A DNA stretch of 64,000 bases from Dipteris shenzhenensis. Lineage: Eukaryota; Polypodiophyta; Polypodiopsida; Gleicheniales. A program made the position numbers and the translations under genes. The DNA lies in the NCBI GenBank assembly GCA_047967505.1, contig CM106541.1. One strand, written 5' to 3'. Shown here piece after piece: positions 11,009 through 22,046 of the stretch; position 1 is the stretch's first letter; the number at the start of each line of letters is the position of its first letter. The notes under the pieces were generated by a model. The model made no database searches, was not told the DNA's origin, and was given only the letters and a program-made list of their open reading frames with translations.

Positions 11009-11779
11009 TATGAGCATTTTACCACAATGGGTTTGCATAGTCATATAAATTGCCCTTTATTTATACTAATTTTGCCTGAGCAGAATTCTCCCTCAAGGCT
11101 CCACCTTCATCAATGATCCAAGGCCCATGGAATTTGAAGACAAGAAAAAGATATACACACACAATATCTTTAGAAAAGATTGACCCGCGTGGTTGCAATG
11201 AGCATCCGAAGAAAGATGGCTCTTAGGCAAGAAATGGAGCATGGAGAGAGGAGAGGAAGACTCAAGAGAAATGCCATATTTTTACAAGAAATGAAACTAC
11301 AACTCACAGAGCTCATATCATAAGAGAAGTAGAGTTTTCATAAGGAAGAGGAAAAGAGAGAGAGAAAGCTCCAAGACTACTCATCCACTATCCAATTCTT
11401 TAACTTGAGTTTTAAGAAAACATTCTTAACCAAGAATCAAAGTATTATACTTAGCTACATTATTAGTTATGGTACCTGGAAGCTTGTCCTTTTGGCCATA
11501 CCTTTTGAGCTTTAGGATTCATCAAGACCATCCCTTTAAATCTATGTTGACGTGAAGGAATAAAAGCCCCATTAAAATATAGTAAAAAAGCTATTGGTGG
11601 TGTCCCTCTTTCATCCTTAATATCCTACTTACATTTCTTTCTTTCTTCTAGATCCTCCCATCTTGTGAACAAATCTACCATGATGGACCTAGTGGTATTA
11701 TGAAAAAAGAGAAAGAGAACTCCTAAAGCTTTGAAAGCCATTTAGCAAATCTCCTCCCAGGATCATGCTTGTGTATTAG
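11009..11779. other. No gene recognised
   Basis: AT-rich spacer with purine-rich patches near 11230-11370. Nothing in it could be assigned. Confidence 0.4.
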
Positions 11780-12294
11780 GTATGTTAATATAAATTAAAA
11801 GAAGGTAAGGAAGAAAAAGGTTTTAACTATCCGACACTCACCGAACTATTGGTGAGCCAATCCTAGTACTCATTCGGCTACCAGTCAGCCCGTCTCGATA
11901 ACACTATGGACTACGGATCTAATCATATCCACTTGGTGCAGGAATCCTTATCGGTGCCACCTCTGACAGGTCTTTAAGACCTCTACCACCCAATGATAAA
12001 GGGTAGTTAGTTACCCCATCGCCCCTTAGTGACAGGCTGTCAGACGTCTGTTCAAAGGTTTCTCAGTTTCCTACTTGATTCTATCCCATGATGGGGATGA
12101 CCATTGGTCAGAAGCTTGATAAAAAGGGCAGTCTACCCCATTGTAAAGGTTACCCAACTAGTTTGAATACAAGAAACTCTTGCTCACTTGTCCCTTATTG
12201 TTGATTTTTCATGCTCCACAAGGAACCTTAAGCATAGTATTACTTTCATCAAACTCTAGACCAAGACTTTGTTAAAGTATTGTGTTTTTGCTAT

Positions 12295-12326
<32 letters not shown>

Positions 12327-12554
12327 ATTCCGACTGCTACTGTTGACTTGTACTACATTTCATCATCACCAACTCCCTCTGTCACACAGTTCACTATTTT
12401 TCCATTGTGTGCTTCACTTTTAACATGACTGCATGCACGATTACGCGTTACGCAATCCAAGTTCACGTGTTCACATTGGTTTGTAGCTACACGTATGCTA
12501 CTACATCTGGTTTATCATGTTGTTGAGCCCCTGTGTAGCAATACCCTGCTAACA
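11780..12554 (+). repeat. Candidate 5' LTR (3' portion) of decayed gypsy Gyp2
   Basis: This block lies just before a possible primer site and a gag frame. It includes text typical of an R/U5 region (TTTGAATACAAGAAACTCTTG near 12160) and a CT tract at 12298-12328, and it may end in AACA at 12554. The left end cannot be placed and no second copy was found downstream, so this rests on position and composition. Confidence 0.35.
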
Positions 12555-12557
12555 CTT

Positions 12558-12575
12558 TGGTAACCACGATTGCAC
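12558..12575 (+). promoter_or_regulatory. Possible decayed primer-binding site of Gyp2
   Basis: TGGTAACCACGATTGC starts three bases after a CA-ending candidate LTR. It resembles a tRNA-Arg-type gypsy primer site (TGGCGACCACGA) with the CG changed to TA, as expected from methyl-cytosine decay. The identification is tentative. Confidence 0.3.
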
Positions 12576-12588
12576 TACAAACCCATGC

Positions 12589-13620
12589 TTGTGTAAGTTC
12601 ACCCGTGAAGGCCGTTACCAAGAATGTGAGCGTCATCAATCTGCTAAGTCACTTGAGTCCTTTGGGTTCATTGACATTCACCGTCATGACATCTTGCATG
12701 ACAATCACTCTATAGAGGACTATCTTGACTTCCTGTTTGCCCCTAAGGAGCTTGCAAATGGTGTCCTTGTTCCACCCCCGTATCCTCAACCCATCAATTT
12801 CCATCTCTTTGTTCCCCATGCTCTCGCATGCCCATGCCCACACCCGCCATGCCTATGCATGTGTTTCAGAATGGCTGCTAAATGGCCCAAGTTCACTGGG
12901 CATGTCAATCAAGATGCTGATGCCCATATATCATGTTGTTTGAGAGTGCATGGGATGTAAACATCCAAATAGTGCAGTGCATTGAAGCCATCAAGGTCAC
13001 CATGTTTCTCCCAATGCTCTGAAAGAAGGCATCAACATGGGCTACCCAGTATGGGGGATAGGACATTTTCTCTCATTCGATGCTCTCCGAGATGCCTTCC
13101 TCAATCGCTATCATAACAACAAGAGAGCGATGCACATCCTCAACAAGCTAGGCAACCTCAACCAACACAACATGACATTGGATGATTATGTGGCCAAAGT
13201 CTGCTCACTCTAACTATGGCTCCCTCAGGCTAATCAGCCCCCACCCGACAAGAAGAGAGTGCTGCACATCCTCGACAAGCTAGGTGGCCTCAACCAGCAC
13301 AACATGACATTCAATGAATATGTGGCCAAAGTCCACTCACTCCAATTATGGATCCCTCGGGCTAATCAGCCCCCACCCAAACTTCTTAATCAGCCTCCAA
13401 TTGTGGATCCCTCAGGCTAATCAGCCCCCACCCGAACTTCTTAACTGTTATTTTGTTCATGGCCTAAACAAAACCCTAAAACATGTTATTGTTTTTGCAA
13501 ATATTGAGCAGTTGATGCTTGACAATATAGTGGCATGTGCATGCCATGCTGAGCAGATGTTGGTCCATCATGCACCCACACCTTTCCAAGAAGACTGGCA
13601 AGAAGGATTCCTCTGATGAT
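12589..13620 (+). pseudogene. Decayed gypsy gag (Gyp2)
   Basis: The first open frame runs to 12960 and contains MAAKWPKFTG followed by QDADAHIS, resembling the start of the conserved gypsy capsid region. The track then breaks by stops and frameshifts but resumes at 13314-13616, where a CYFVHGLNKTLKHVI-like part and QLMLDNIVACACHAEQ look like the C-terminal capsid half. Internal duplications (13131-13445) have scrambled the middle. No zinc knuckle could be recognised with certainty. Gyp2 pol pieces follow from about 14940 on the same strand, which supports the gag call. Confidence 0.5.
13131..13445. repeat. Nested direct duplications inside Gyp2 gag
   Basis: A 132-bp segment beginning TGCACATCCT is duplicated (13131 and 13263). 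Inside the second copy a 55-bp piece beginning CTCCAATT is duplicated again (13340 and 13395). Neither the 55-bp shift nor the stops preserve the frame, so the duplications arose after coding was lost. Confidence 0.85.
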
Positions 13621-14040
13621 CCCTCTATGGCGGGCTCTGACGAAACTAGAAAGTGATTCCGAGGTTAGGCTTTGACGTTCAAAAATCATGTCGGGCTCTG
13701 AGGAAGAAGTAGAAAGTGATTCCGAGGTCAGGCTCTGATGGAAGTAGGAAGCACGTCAGGTTTTGACGAAAGTAGTTCAGAAAGCTCGTTGAGCTCTTAT
13801 GGAAGTAGAAAGGCATTCCAAGGTTGGTGGGCTCTGATGTTCAAAAATCATGTGTGGCTTTGACATAACTAGTCCTCCCCATCGGAGTAGAAAGCACGTT
13901 GGGCTCTAATGGAAGTAGAAAGCACGTCAAGATCTGACAGAAGTAGTTCTCTATGTCAGGCTCTAATAGAAGTAGAAAGTGATTCCAAGGGGTGACACGA
14001 CTGTAAATGACCTGCAAAGCACTCCGACAGCAAATCCCTA
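13621..14040. repeat. Degenerate interspersed repeat around GGGCTCTGA-GAAGTAGAAAG
   Basis: Variants of two short words, GGGCTCTGA and GAAGTAGAAAG, alternate irregularly about ten times, with AAAGTGATTCC and TTCAAAAATCATGT inserts. Spacing is uneven (about 30-60 bp), suggesting a decayed minisatellite. It may derive from a Ser/Glu-rich coding linker of Gyp2. Confidence 0.6.
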
Positions 14041-14939
14041 GCGGTGCAAGTCCTCAGGACCCGATTCTTTGAAGAGCCACCTCCTCAAATCTCCATCCTG
14101 GTGTTTGGTGCACCACATGCCACAACCACGGGCATGACCTCAATGAATGCAACTAAACCAATTGTGGTATGCCATCTGCTAGATGACCATGCGCATGACC
14201 TTTTCCTACCACTACAACGCATGCCATGGACCTATCATAATGATGTTGGCAATGGTTAATGCCCCTACTCTGGCACCAACACCATTTGGCCCCCCAATGG
14301 CTCATGGGTGCCTATAGCATCCCTGACAATGAAGCTTTAACATCGGTGTGCTAGGCATCATTGTGTGTTATCATTTTGGAGTTCATAGTCACAGCCGTAA
14401 TGAATGTGATTTATATAAGAGGCACCAAATGGAGAAGGAATAGACCCACATGCAAACAACCACGGGCCCTTCTACTACTTTACATGTTAGCACTGTGCAT
14501 ATTGTGGCTTTGGATGAGCCAAAAAGGAATGTAGCAACAAAAGTCATTGATGCTAATGCTATGACAAGGGAAAATAAGATTTTGTTGGATCCCTCATTGC
14601 CATAAAAGCACACCACCCAGAAATCAAAGTCGCCATATGATTGGCAGGTGCAAGATGAATTTTGGGCCACGATGTCCGAATGGGTTGAAGAACTCCAACC
14701 TCTCGTGGTCATGCTTACGGAAGCCCAGTTTCATGAAAACTGGCCCCTGCTTGACAAAGCAACAGGTACTTTCCCAGTGAACGAAGCGGAGCATAAGGAA
14801 GAAGCATATTGGTTAGTTCTTTTCAGACCTGGATTGAGTAAGCCAGGTGTAGGTATGTGCCTTGGATAGGATAGTGGTTCAACACTCAACCATGGTTCAG
14901 ATATATGAGCTGCGTTGAAGGAACTCAATCCAACATGTT
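14041..14939 (+). other. Weakly coding linker between Gyp2 gag and pol
   Basis: Several open frames of about 70 codons occur (14044-14259, 14648-14869), but I see no protease triad or other defined motif. By position this should hold the protease and the N-terminal half of reverse transcriptase. The RT fingers are not detectable, so they have been deleted or have decayed. Confidence 0.35.
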
Positions 14940-17045
14940 AGTGGTGGAGACAGTCAGGGATTATTTGACAGAATTCATTGCTATTTACTAGGATGATTTT
15001 TGTGTTTATTCCATTGATCATGATGGTGAAGGTCTTTCAACAATGTAGACAAGCAAGTATTTCATTAAACCCGGCTAAAAGTGTGTTTTGCGTCCGGGTT
15101 GGTATTTTTCTTGGACATATTATTTTTAAAGAAGGCATCCGGATTGAGAGCGAGGTAAAATTTGTGCTATTCAAGCTATGCCTGAGCCAAGAAATCTTAC
15201 TCAATTGTGAGCTTTTATAGGATTTATTACAGGCATTTTGTTCGTAATTTTGCAAAAACTGTTGTGCCTCTATATGAACTAACTAAAAAGGATGCTAAAT
15301 TTGAGTGGACACCCGAGTTGTCGACTATTTTTCATGATCTTAAAAGCCGAGCAACATTAACTCCTATTTTACGACAACCTCATCGGGATGTTATCTTCCA
15401 TGTGCATGTGAATGCTTCTAGTTATGCCTTGGGAATCATATTGGCCCAATTAGATGGTCGGTTGGATTATCGAGTGTATTATGCTAGTTGGTTGTTTACT
15501 TCTACAAAAAGCAACTATAGTACCATTGAATGTGAAGCGCTTGGCATGATCTTCAGTGTGTAGAAGCTGAGGCATTATTTGCTAGGAAATCCCTTCAAGC
15601 TTTACTTTATCTTATCAACAAAACAATTATTCAAGGGCATCTCATTCGATGGATGCTGCTGCTACAGGAGTTTAATTTCAAAATCATTCACAAACCTGGC
15701 AAAACGCATGTTGGAGCTGACTGTCTATCTAGTTTGCCTACCATTGAGGAAAGTAAGGGAGTTGAAACTGAGATTCGGGATGCAAACTTATTTGCAGTTG
15801 ATCATTGTGAAAGTGAGTATGCCAAGTTGATAGATTATTTATCTTCAAGCACGTTTCTTGATGCTATGTCAAGAGATAAACGCAAGCAAATAGCCTTGAA
15901 GGCTTGGAAATTTACTTTGATTCGTGGACATTTGTATCATTAATGTGTCGATGGTATATAACACAGATGGGTGATGCCTCATGAGCGAGTAGTTGTTCTA
16001 CATGAAGCTCAATCGGGTGGCCATTTCCAAAGTGAGATCACTGGTCAAAAAGTTTTGAAGGCAGGCCTCTGGTGGGGAACTTTATTTGCTAATGCCATGA
16101 GGAAATGCAAGCATTGTGATGTATGTCAGTGCACAGGTATGTTGTTCAGTCTATGCCTTTGCAACCCACTCGGCCTTGGGACATTCTAGCATTGGGGATT
16201 AGATTTTATTTGTCCTTTTAAGCCTACTTGTTACACCCTTAATAAATATGTGGTGGTTGCAACTGATTATGCCACAAAGTGGGTAGAAGTTAAGGCACTC
16301 CGGGACAACTTGGCTGGAAGCACTGGTAAATTTATCTTTGAAAATATTATTTGCAAATATGGATGCCCCATTGAATTAGTTAGTGATCAAGGTTCTCACT
16401 TTATGAATGATGTTATCAAGGCTTTGCAAAATGAGTTCAAAATTCTATATACGGTGAGTACAACTTATTACCCTCGAGCAATGGTGAAGCCAAGTCTACC
16501 AACAAAATTCTCAAGATGATTCTCACTAAACTATCCAGTCTCAGAAAAGTGACTGGGATAATAAGCTCAATGCTGCTTTATGGGGTTATAGAATAGCTTA
16601 CAAAGTCACAACCTCTACGACCCCTTTTAAGATGGTTTTCGGTTTCAAGGCTGTTGTTCCCTTGGAGTTTGTGGTTCCCAGTCTCTGAGTGGTAGTTGAG
16701 CATCATTTGGATGAATCTGGCACAATCTAGGGGCAATTGCATCGATTAAGTCACTTGGACGAGAGCTCCGGCTCTGAGCAGCATGGTCACAGTAGGTGAT
16801 TTAGAAGAGAAGAAAAGCATGGCATGATAGGCATATTGTGCCCAAACATTTGAAGAAAGGAATGTTGGTGTTGTTGTATATTGCCAAGCTCGGACCCATT
16901 ATTAAAACAAATTTCAAGTTGGGATGGATTGGAACATATAGGTTACTTGAATTTTTTCCTAATGGAAAAGTATAATTGGTGGATTTGGAAAGCAAACTAC
17001 TTCCTAAGCTGCTTTACAATGGAAGCAAAGTAAAGCCATATCGAG
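14940..17045 (+). pseudogene. Decayed gypsy pol: RT palm, RNase H, integrase (Gyp2)
   Basis: Gypsy-type order can be read through several frames. The RT palm has TVRDYLTEFIAIY, then a stop, then DDFCVYS (14986-14997), i.e. a YxDD box whose second position is now TAG. Next come SLNPAKSVFCV and FLGHIIFKEGI, the RT thumb. RNase H follows (15207-15563: ASSYALGIILAQ and STIECEALG), then HKPGKTHVGADCLSS. The integrase has HEAQSGGHF and CKHCDVC (zinc-binding), the core VVATDYATKW and ELVSDQGSHF (16250-16519), and a C-terminal KLGWIGTYRLLEF to VKPYRA near 17040. Stops, frameshifts and a missing N-terminal RT make it inactive. No archaeal-type extra RNase H is seen between RNase H and integrase. Confidence 0.85.
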
Positions 17046-17525
17046 CAACAGATCAGTAGAAGAGTCATTGGGGGGTTGGGCTGCATTATACACCTCAAAA
17101 GCCATATTGACATCATTCTGGGAGGTTAAAGTAGGATAGGCAATATGAGATGTGTCAAAATAGCTTATGCCAGTTCGGATAATTTCTTGAAGGGCAGCAA
17201 CTATATGATTATGTAGGATAACTATTCCGGTGGGGTGGTATTTGATGGAAGGGAATGTACATAGGTAATTATACACCAGTGCATTCTGGTGTTGGCCCAC
17301 CGTTTGCATCCACCCAAGACCTTTGGTCAAGGAATGTGGATCAAAGGGTTGGTCGACCAGAGCTGTTGGTTTGCAAAGTTTGATGATAAGGGAGATGTGA
17401 GAGAAAACTAAGGTGTTAAGCAAAATGGTGCACCAAAACATAAAATTATACATGATTGGGTGGTGGGGGAGTGTCAAAATGTACATGTCTTCATCGAGGA
17501 TAAGATCCTCATGGAAGTAATACAT
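17004..17525 (-). CDS. Unrecognised 173-aa antisense ORF at Gyp2 3' end
   Basis: A true ATG at 17523-17525 opens 173 codons without a stop on the strand opposite to Gyp2; the frame is open upstream to about 17610. The product starts MYYFHEDLILDEDMY, has a hydrophobic stretch at about 28-52 (FMFWCTILLNTLVF) that could be a membrane segment, and has no catalytic motif that I recognise. It overlaps the last 42 bp of the integrase track. An open frame this long is unexpected in AT-rich DNA beside a thoroughly broken pol. Antisense extra ORFs downstream of integrase are known in some plant Tat-lineage gypsy elements, so it may be such an accessory gene. It could also belong to another insertion or be chance. 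Confidence 0.4.
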   Translation of the reverse strand: MYYFHEDLILDEDMYILTLPHHPIMYNFMFWCTILLNTLVFSHISLIIKLCKPTALVDQPFDPHSLTKGLGWMQTVGQHQNALVYNYLCTFPSIKYHPTGIVILHNHIVAALQEIIRTGISYFDTSHIAYPTLTSQNDVNMAFEVYNAAQPPNDSSTDLLLDMALLCFHCKAA

Positions 17526-17610
17526 GACAATGTGGGAGTGGGTGTGAGAGTCAGTGCATTGGCAGAGCTGGGCAAACTGAGGGGAGGTTAGGGAGTTGGT
17601 AAGTTCTTAA

Positions 17611-18032
17611 GTATAAGCTTCTACTTTGGGCCAACATATCAAAGTTTTGTCTGGCTATAATGATTCTTCTTGCTTTTGGCCAAGGTTGGTAGGAACTTGG
17701 TAGCATGAACTTATCTAGATGTCATTTGTCTCCATTTTATAGTATCATACTGGAAGAGTCATCATTAGTACAATAATGTGCAAGGAGATGTTCAATAACT
17801 ACAACACATGGCTAGGCTTGGTATTCCAATTTTCTGATTTTATATGAATTGCTATGGAGGATAGTAACTCTTGAAGGCCATTACTTCATTGTTGTAGTAA
17901 ATAGAGTTCTCTTGAGTGTTGGCTTCAATTTGATTCTATTTGAGTTGAGGTGTATACAAACACATCTGTAAATAATAGCTTGCAATGTCGAAGCCAAGTC
18001 TACTAACATCTCTAGCTTTGGGAATTGTTCTA
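17611..18032. other. No gene recognised
   Basis: Spacer after the antisense ORF. No 3' LTR of Gyp2 could be matched to the candidate 5' LTR here. Confidence 0.4.
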
Positions 18033-18166
18033 TCCATGCTATAAGAAAGTGTTTTTACCTCGAGGGACTAGAGCAAAGTCAATTACTTGCTGCTGATGGT
18101 GAACTTTCTTTGGAGATGCCACCAAAGCACTAGGTGTATTGTATAAACACTTTCTTATAGCATGGA
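18033..18166. repeat. 22-bp perfect inverted repeat, MITE-like
   Basis: TCCATGCTATAAGAAAGTGT (starting 18033) pairs exactly with its complement ending at 18166; the arms are 22 bp with a 90-bp spacer. No duplicated target is obvious. It could be a very short miniature element or a decayed hairpin. Confidence 0.7.
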
Positions 18167-18229
18167 ATTTCCCTTTTTCTCGATTGTGCAGGACTACACA
18201 CTAAAGTGGCATTCCTCTCCCAAAGTTGT

Positions 18230-18480
18230 GCACAATCCTCTCTAGCTGTGCTCTTTCTCCCTCCCTGCCTGCCCTCTCCCCTCTGCTGCACCCCCTCTCC
18301 TATCGTACCCCTCTGCTATCCTATCCCCCCCACCCTCCCCTCTACCCTACCCTCGTACTCCTCCCTTTCCTGACCTCCCTCCTCCCCCCACCTCCCTCCT
18401 CTACCTCTCCTTGTCCCTATCCCTTCTTTCCTCCCTCTTATTTCCACTCCCAATCCCTTAGGTTCTCAACCTTTAGCCTC
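18230..18480. repeat. Pyrimidine-rich low-complexity tract
   Basis: CT/CCT-rich sequence. The Ser/Pro/Leu-rich open frames in it are a consequence of composition. Confidence 0.8.
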
Positions 18481-18802
18481 CTGCATAGTAGGGATTAGTC
18501 AGACAAAATATATTGGAGATTGAGTCGGCCTTTTCACCTCGATTGATGAATGAATTCCCATGCAGTCAATCCTCGACCGCTTCCACCAACCGCAAGAAGC
18601 ATCACATTTTCAAAAGACAAGTTGCAGTAGCTCAAGAAGGATGTAGAGCTTGAGAGCTCTACTACACTCTTTGCATGAATCTATGGATCTCACCCTTCTA
18701 GGTTACAAGCCAGAGATTGGATGCTTGTGGCTTTGCCTCTCGACCTCATGCCTTGACTTAAGGATGTTTCTTGTTTGGTTAAGGCTTCTTCCAGGTGGTT
18801 CT

Positions 18803-18883
18803 ATCCCCTTTAGGGGCAAGGGCCATATCGGCATGCCATATTTGTCCAATGGCATGATAGTATGGCCCTTGCCCCTAAAGGGG
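18803..18883. repeat. 81-bp hairpin with 24-bp perfect arms
   Basis: Arms 18803-18826 and 18860-18883 are exact reverse complements (TCCCCTTTAGGGGCAAGGGC...). The 33-base interior contains a second pairing, CATGCCAT with ATGGCATG. The RNA would form a long, almost continuous stem resembling a small-RNA precursor or a miniature element. It lies about 30 bp left of the foldback-like element. Confidence 0.75.
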
Positions 18884-18913
18884 ACCCCTCAAGGGCAAGG
18901 AAATACATTTTCC

Positions 18914-20331
18914 TTGGTCTGTGAATATGACAATATTGTGTAGTGGTCTATCAAGAAGCCTCAATGAGGCTCTTGACAATACTGAGTTGTATAAATATCC
19001 TATTTGCAACTTTTGCTCAATGATACTCATAACCACTGCGCAATGGCTGATTGGTTATCCTCACTAGATGTAATCTTTTGTTTCAATTGTAATATAATAC
19101 TACTATGGCAAGAACTGTCTTTAGATATAATCTCTTTTGTTCATTTTTTACTTGATGAGGCTCTCATCAATTGCTGAGTTGTTATTAACTGTCTTTGGAT
19201 GTAGATGTAATCTCTTTTGTTCAATTTTTGCTCGATCAAGGCTCTCAACAATTCTTGAGTTATTATAAACTATCTTTGGATATAGATATAATTTCTTTTG
19301 TTCTAATTTTCTCGATGAGACTCTCAGCAATTATAGAGTTGTTATAAATTATCTTTGGATGTACTCTCTTTGTTCAGCTTTTCCTCTCAACAATCATTGC
19401 TAGTTGTAGTTGTTGCACAAGAAATTGGTGCATAAGAAAACACATTTCCTTGGTTTAGGATTAACTGCAAGCAACACTAAAATAGTTCCAAGAACCAACG
19501 TGGTGGTTGCAAGGAAATACATTTTCCTTGGTTTAGGACTAACTGCAACCCACACTAAAATAGAACCAGTGTAGTGGTTGGACAAGAAAATACAAATTCC
19601 TTGGTTTTAGGATTAACTGTAAGCAGCACTGAAATAGTTCCAAGAACCAGCGTAAGAACCAACATGCTGGTTGCAAGGAAATGCATTTTCCTTGGTTTAG
19701 GATTAACAGCAACCCCCCACAAAAATAGAACTAGCACAATGGCTGCATAAGAAAACACATTTTCCTTCGTTTAGGATTTTAACTTTAAAATGAAAGAAAT
19801 TGTATTTCTTTCATTAGTATTAGCTTTTAAACGAAGGAAAATATTTAACTTTGTGCAACCATCACACTAAAATAGAACCAGTGCAATTGTTGCAAGAAAA
19901 TACATTTTCCTTGGTTTAGGATCTGCACTAAAATGGAACTATTGTGGTGGTTGCACAAGGAAATAGATTTTTGTTTACTTAATTTTTATATGTATTTCCT
20001 TGCAACCACTGTGTGCTGGTTCTTGGAGCTATTTTAGTTCTTGAGAGCAAAATTTGAACAAAGTCAGTACATTCAAAGGTAATTTATAACAACTCAACAA
20101 TTATTAGGAGCCTAATGGAGCAAAAATTACAAAAGAGATTACATTTATAAAAAATCAACAATTGCTGAGAGCCTTAGAGACCAAAAGATTACATCTGGCA
20201 AGGATAACCACTTAGCCATTACTGAGTGGTTATGATCCTCATTGAGCAAAAGTTGCAAAGAGGATATTTATATAATTCAGTATTGTCGATTGCTTGATAG
20301 ATCACTATACATTATCATATTCGTAGAGGCC
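18914..20331. mobile_element. Foldback-like element with long inverted arms made of subrepeats
   Basis: The left arm (about 18914-19390) is the inverted, diverged copy of the right arm (about 20030-20331). Shared words include GACAATACTGA, TATAAATATCCT, TTTGCAACTTTTGCTCAATGA and GGTTATCCT, in mirrored order. The left arm contains about three tandem units of roughly 82 bp (19110-19385) and the core holds an array of roughly 75-80-bp units. Long inverted arms built from tandem subrepeats are the hallmark of foldback-class DNA elements. No transposase frame is present, and exact ends and target duplication could not be fixed because the arms have diverged. Confidence 0.6.
19435..19995. repeat. 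Tandem array of self-complementary 75-80-bp units (foldback core)
   Basis: About seven units share GGTTGCA-AGGAAATACATTTTCCTTGG, then TTTAGGATTAACTGC and CACTAAAATAGAACCAGTG. The AAGGAAA...TTTTCCTT centre of each unit is itself a short inverted repeat. Units differ by small indels. A solitary copy of the palindromic centre also occurs at about 18898-18918, at the left edge of the element. Confidence 0.8.
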
Positions 20332-20339
20332 AGCCGAGC

Positions 20340-20681
20340 TTGCAGCGTCCGAATTTTTGGGGAGTTGATGGAAAGGCTAAAGACCATGCACAAATGCAGG
20401 ACTCAAAATCTGGCCTCCCTAACATGAGAAAACTTTGCTCTGAAAATATTGAGCCCTTTGTTAGCATCTCTAGGGAATCCATAGAGCACATCCATAAAGA
20501 ATCCAGTTGTGTGCATGCCATCCACTGGAAGGTCATTGGCGACATGGAGATGTGGGGGAAATCGATGGAGATTACGAAGACATTCACAAGAGCAGGCATT
20601 TCAAATCTTGGCGAGTGCAACACAATGACCTTGTATGAGAAAGCAGACAAGATTGGGATCACATTGTATCAAGGGGGGTAG
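20340..20681 (+). other. Unrecognised 113-codon open frame in a duplicated segment
   Basis: The frame is open from 20340 but its first codon is TTG; the first in-frame ATG is at about 20394. The product has no motif that I recognise and no sign of a membrane segment. The same DNA is repeated downstream (about 20768-21050), where the frame is broken, so this may be a captured gene or transposon fragment. Confidence 0.25.
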
Positions 20682-21050
20682 TAATTTTGCATATGTTTCC
20701 TATAGTTCCTAGCATGAGTGGCACGGTGAAAAGAGTGGGTGAGTAGTGGAGCAGATAAGCATTGAATCCGGACACCCCTAAACAACACGAGAAAAATTTG
20801 CTTTGAAAATTGTTAGCCTTTCATCAATGTCTCTAGGGGATCCATAGAGCGCAGCCATAAAGAGGCCAGCTGTGTGCATGCCATCCAAGGTGGCAAGTCA
20901 CGACATGGAGATGTGGGGGGGATTGATGGAGATTACGAAGACATTGTACAAGAGTAGGCATTTCAAGTATAGGCGAGTGCAACACAATGACCTTGTATGA
21001 AAAATCAAACAAGATTGGGATCATGTTTTATCGAGGGGTGTTAGTAATGT
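20395..21050. repeat. Direct duplication of a ~290-bp segment
   Basis: About 20395-20690 and 20768-21050 align over their length (shared GACATGGAGATGTGGGGG, GATTACGAAGACATT, GCAACACAATGACCTTGTAT), with perhaps 15 percent difference and small indels. The 75-bp spacer has no clear feature. Confidence 0.85.
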
Positions 21051-21203
21051 TGGCTGCATTTCCTACAATTCTTGGCATGGTGAAAAGAGTGAGTGAGTAG
21101 TGGAGTGGATGAATAGGGAAGCAGATGAGAGCTAGAGGAGGGAGCATGGAGCAAAGTAGCAGAGCAAGGGAGGGGTTAGAGAAGGGGAGAGAGAAGAGAG
21201 GGT

Positions 21204-21285
<82 letters not shown>

Positions 21286-21291
21286 AGGGGG

Positions 21292-21330
<39 letters not shown>
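21204..21330. repeat. (GA)n microsatellite
   Basis: About 125 bp of GA repeats with GGGG interruptions near 21290. Purine-rich sequence continues to about 21400. Confidence 0.95.
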
Positions 21331-21911
21331 GGGAGAGAGAGTAAAAAAATGTAGAGAGAGGGTGGAGAGAAGAGAAGGGGTGGTTATAGAGAAGAGAGAG
21401 AAAAAGTTGAGAAAAGGGTACAAAACACCATATTAGGAAATTTGAGAATTTCCCAATTCCCATTTTGAAATGGGAACACAATAAATCCTTTCAAGCTTTT
21501 TCCAAAACTTTTTGCATGACATATCATTGGAAAGATCTTGAAAAGTAGATTTTAAATCTACATTTGTCAATAACATGGAGTTTTTATATGCAAGATACAA
21601 CAAAAATTATATGGAAAATTAAATTCCCAAAGTATTAGGATTTTCCCAAATTCTCTAATTCATAGATACAACGAGGGTAGAAGAAACTTGTATTGTTAAG
21701 AGAGAATAGAGTTAGAAATGGAGGGGAGGAGAGAGACATGTAGGGGAGATGTAAGTATGAAAAAAGGAAGGGTATAACATACTTGAGAAGGGAGAAGAGG
21801 AAAGTGTGTGTGTGCACCAAAAGATAAGAATTTGAGTTTAAATTTTTAAAGGAGTGAAGTTTTGGGGAGAAATATGCCACCAAAATTGCCAACAATTAAA
21901 AGAAGAAATAA

Positions 21912-22046
21912 GGGGGGGGGGGGGGTGTTGGGCTTGTAAGAGTCAATATGTTTGGGATAAGAGATAAATGTGTGTTCGTGAATACGTGCGTGCATGTGCA
22001 TGTGTGTGTGTATGCATGTGCATGTGCATGTGCATGTGTGTGTAGG
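21912..22046. repeat. G14 run and (TG/CATGTG)n repeat
   Basis: Fourteen consecutive G lie at 21912-21925, followed at 21985-22046 by TG and CATGTG repeats. Both are simple sequence. Confidence 0.9.

Noticed and set aside
14041-14260. Gyp2 protease
   Set aside because: No DSG/DTG or flap motif could be found in any frame.
18226-18498. A 90-codon Pro/Ser/Leu-rich frame
   Set aside because: It lies wholly in a pyrimidine-rich low-complexity tract and has no domain.
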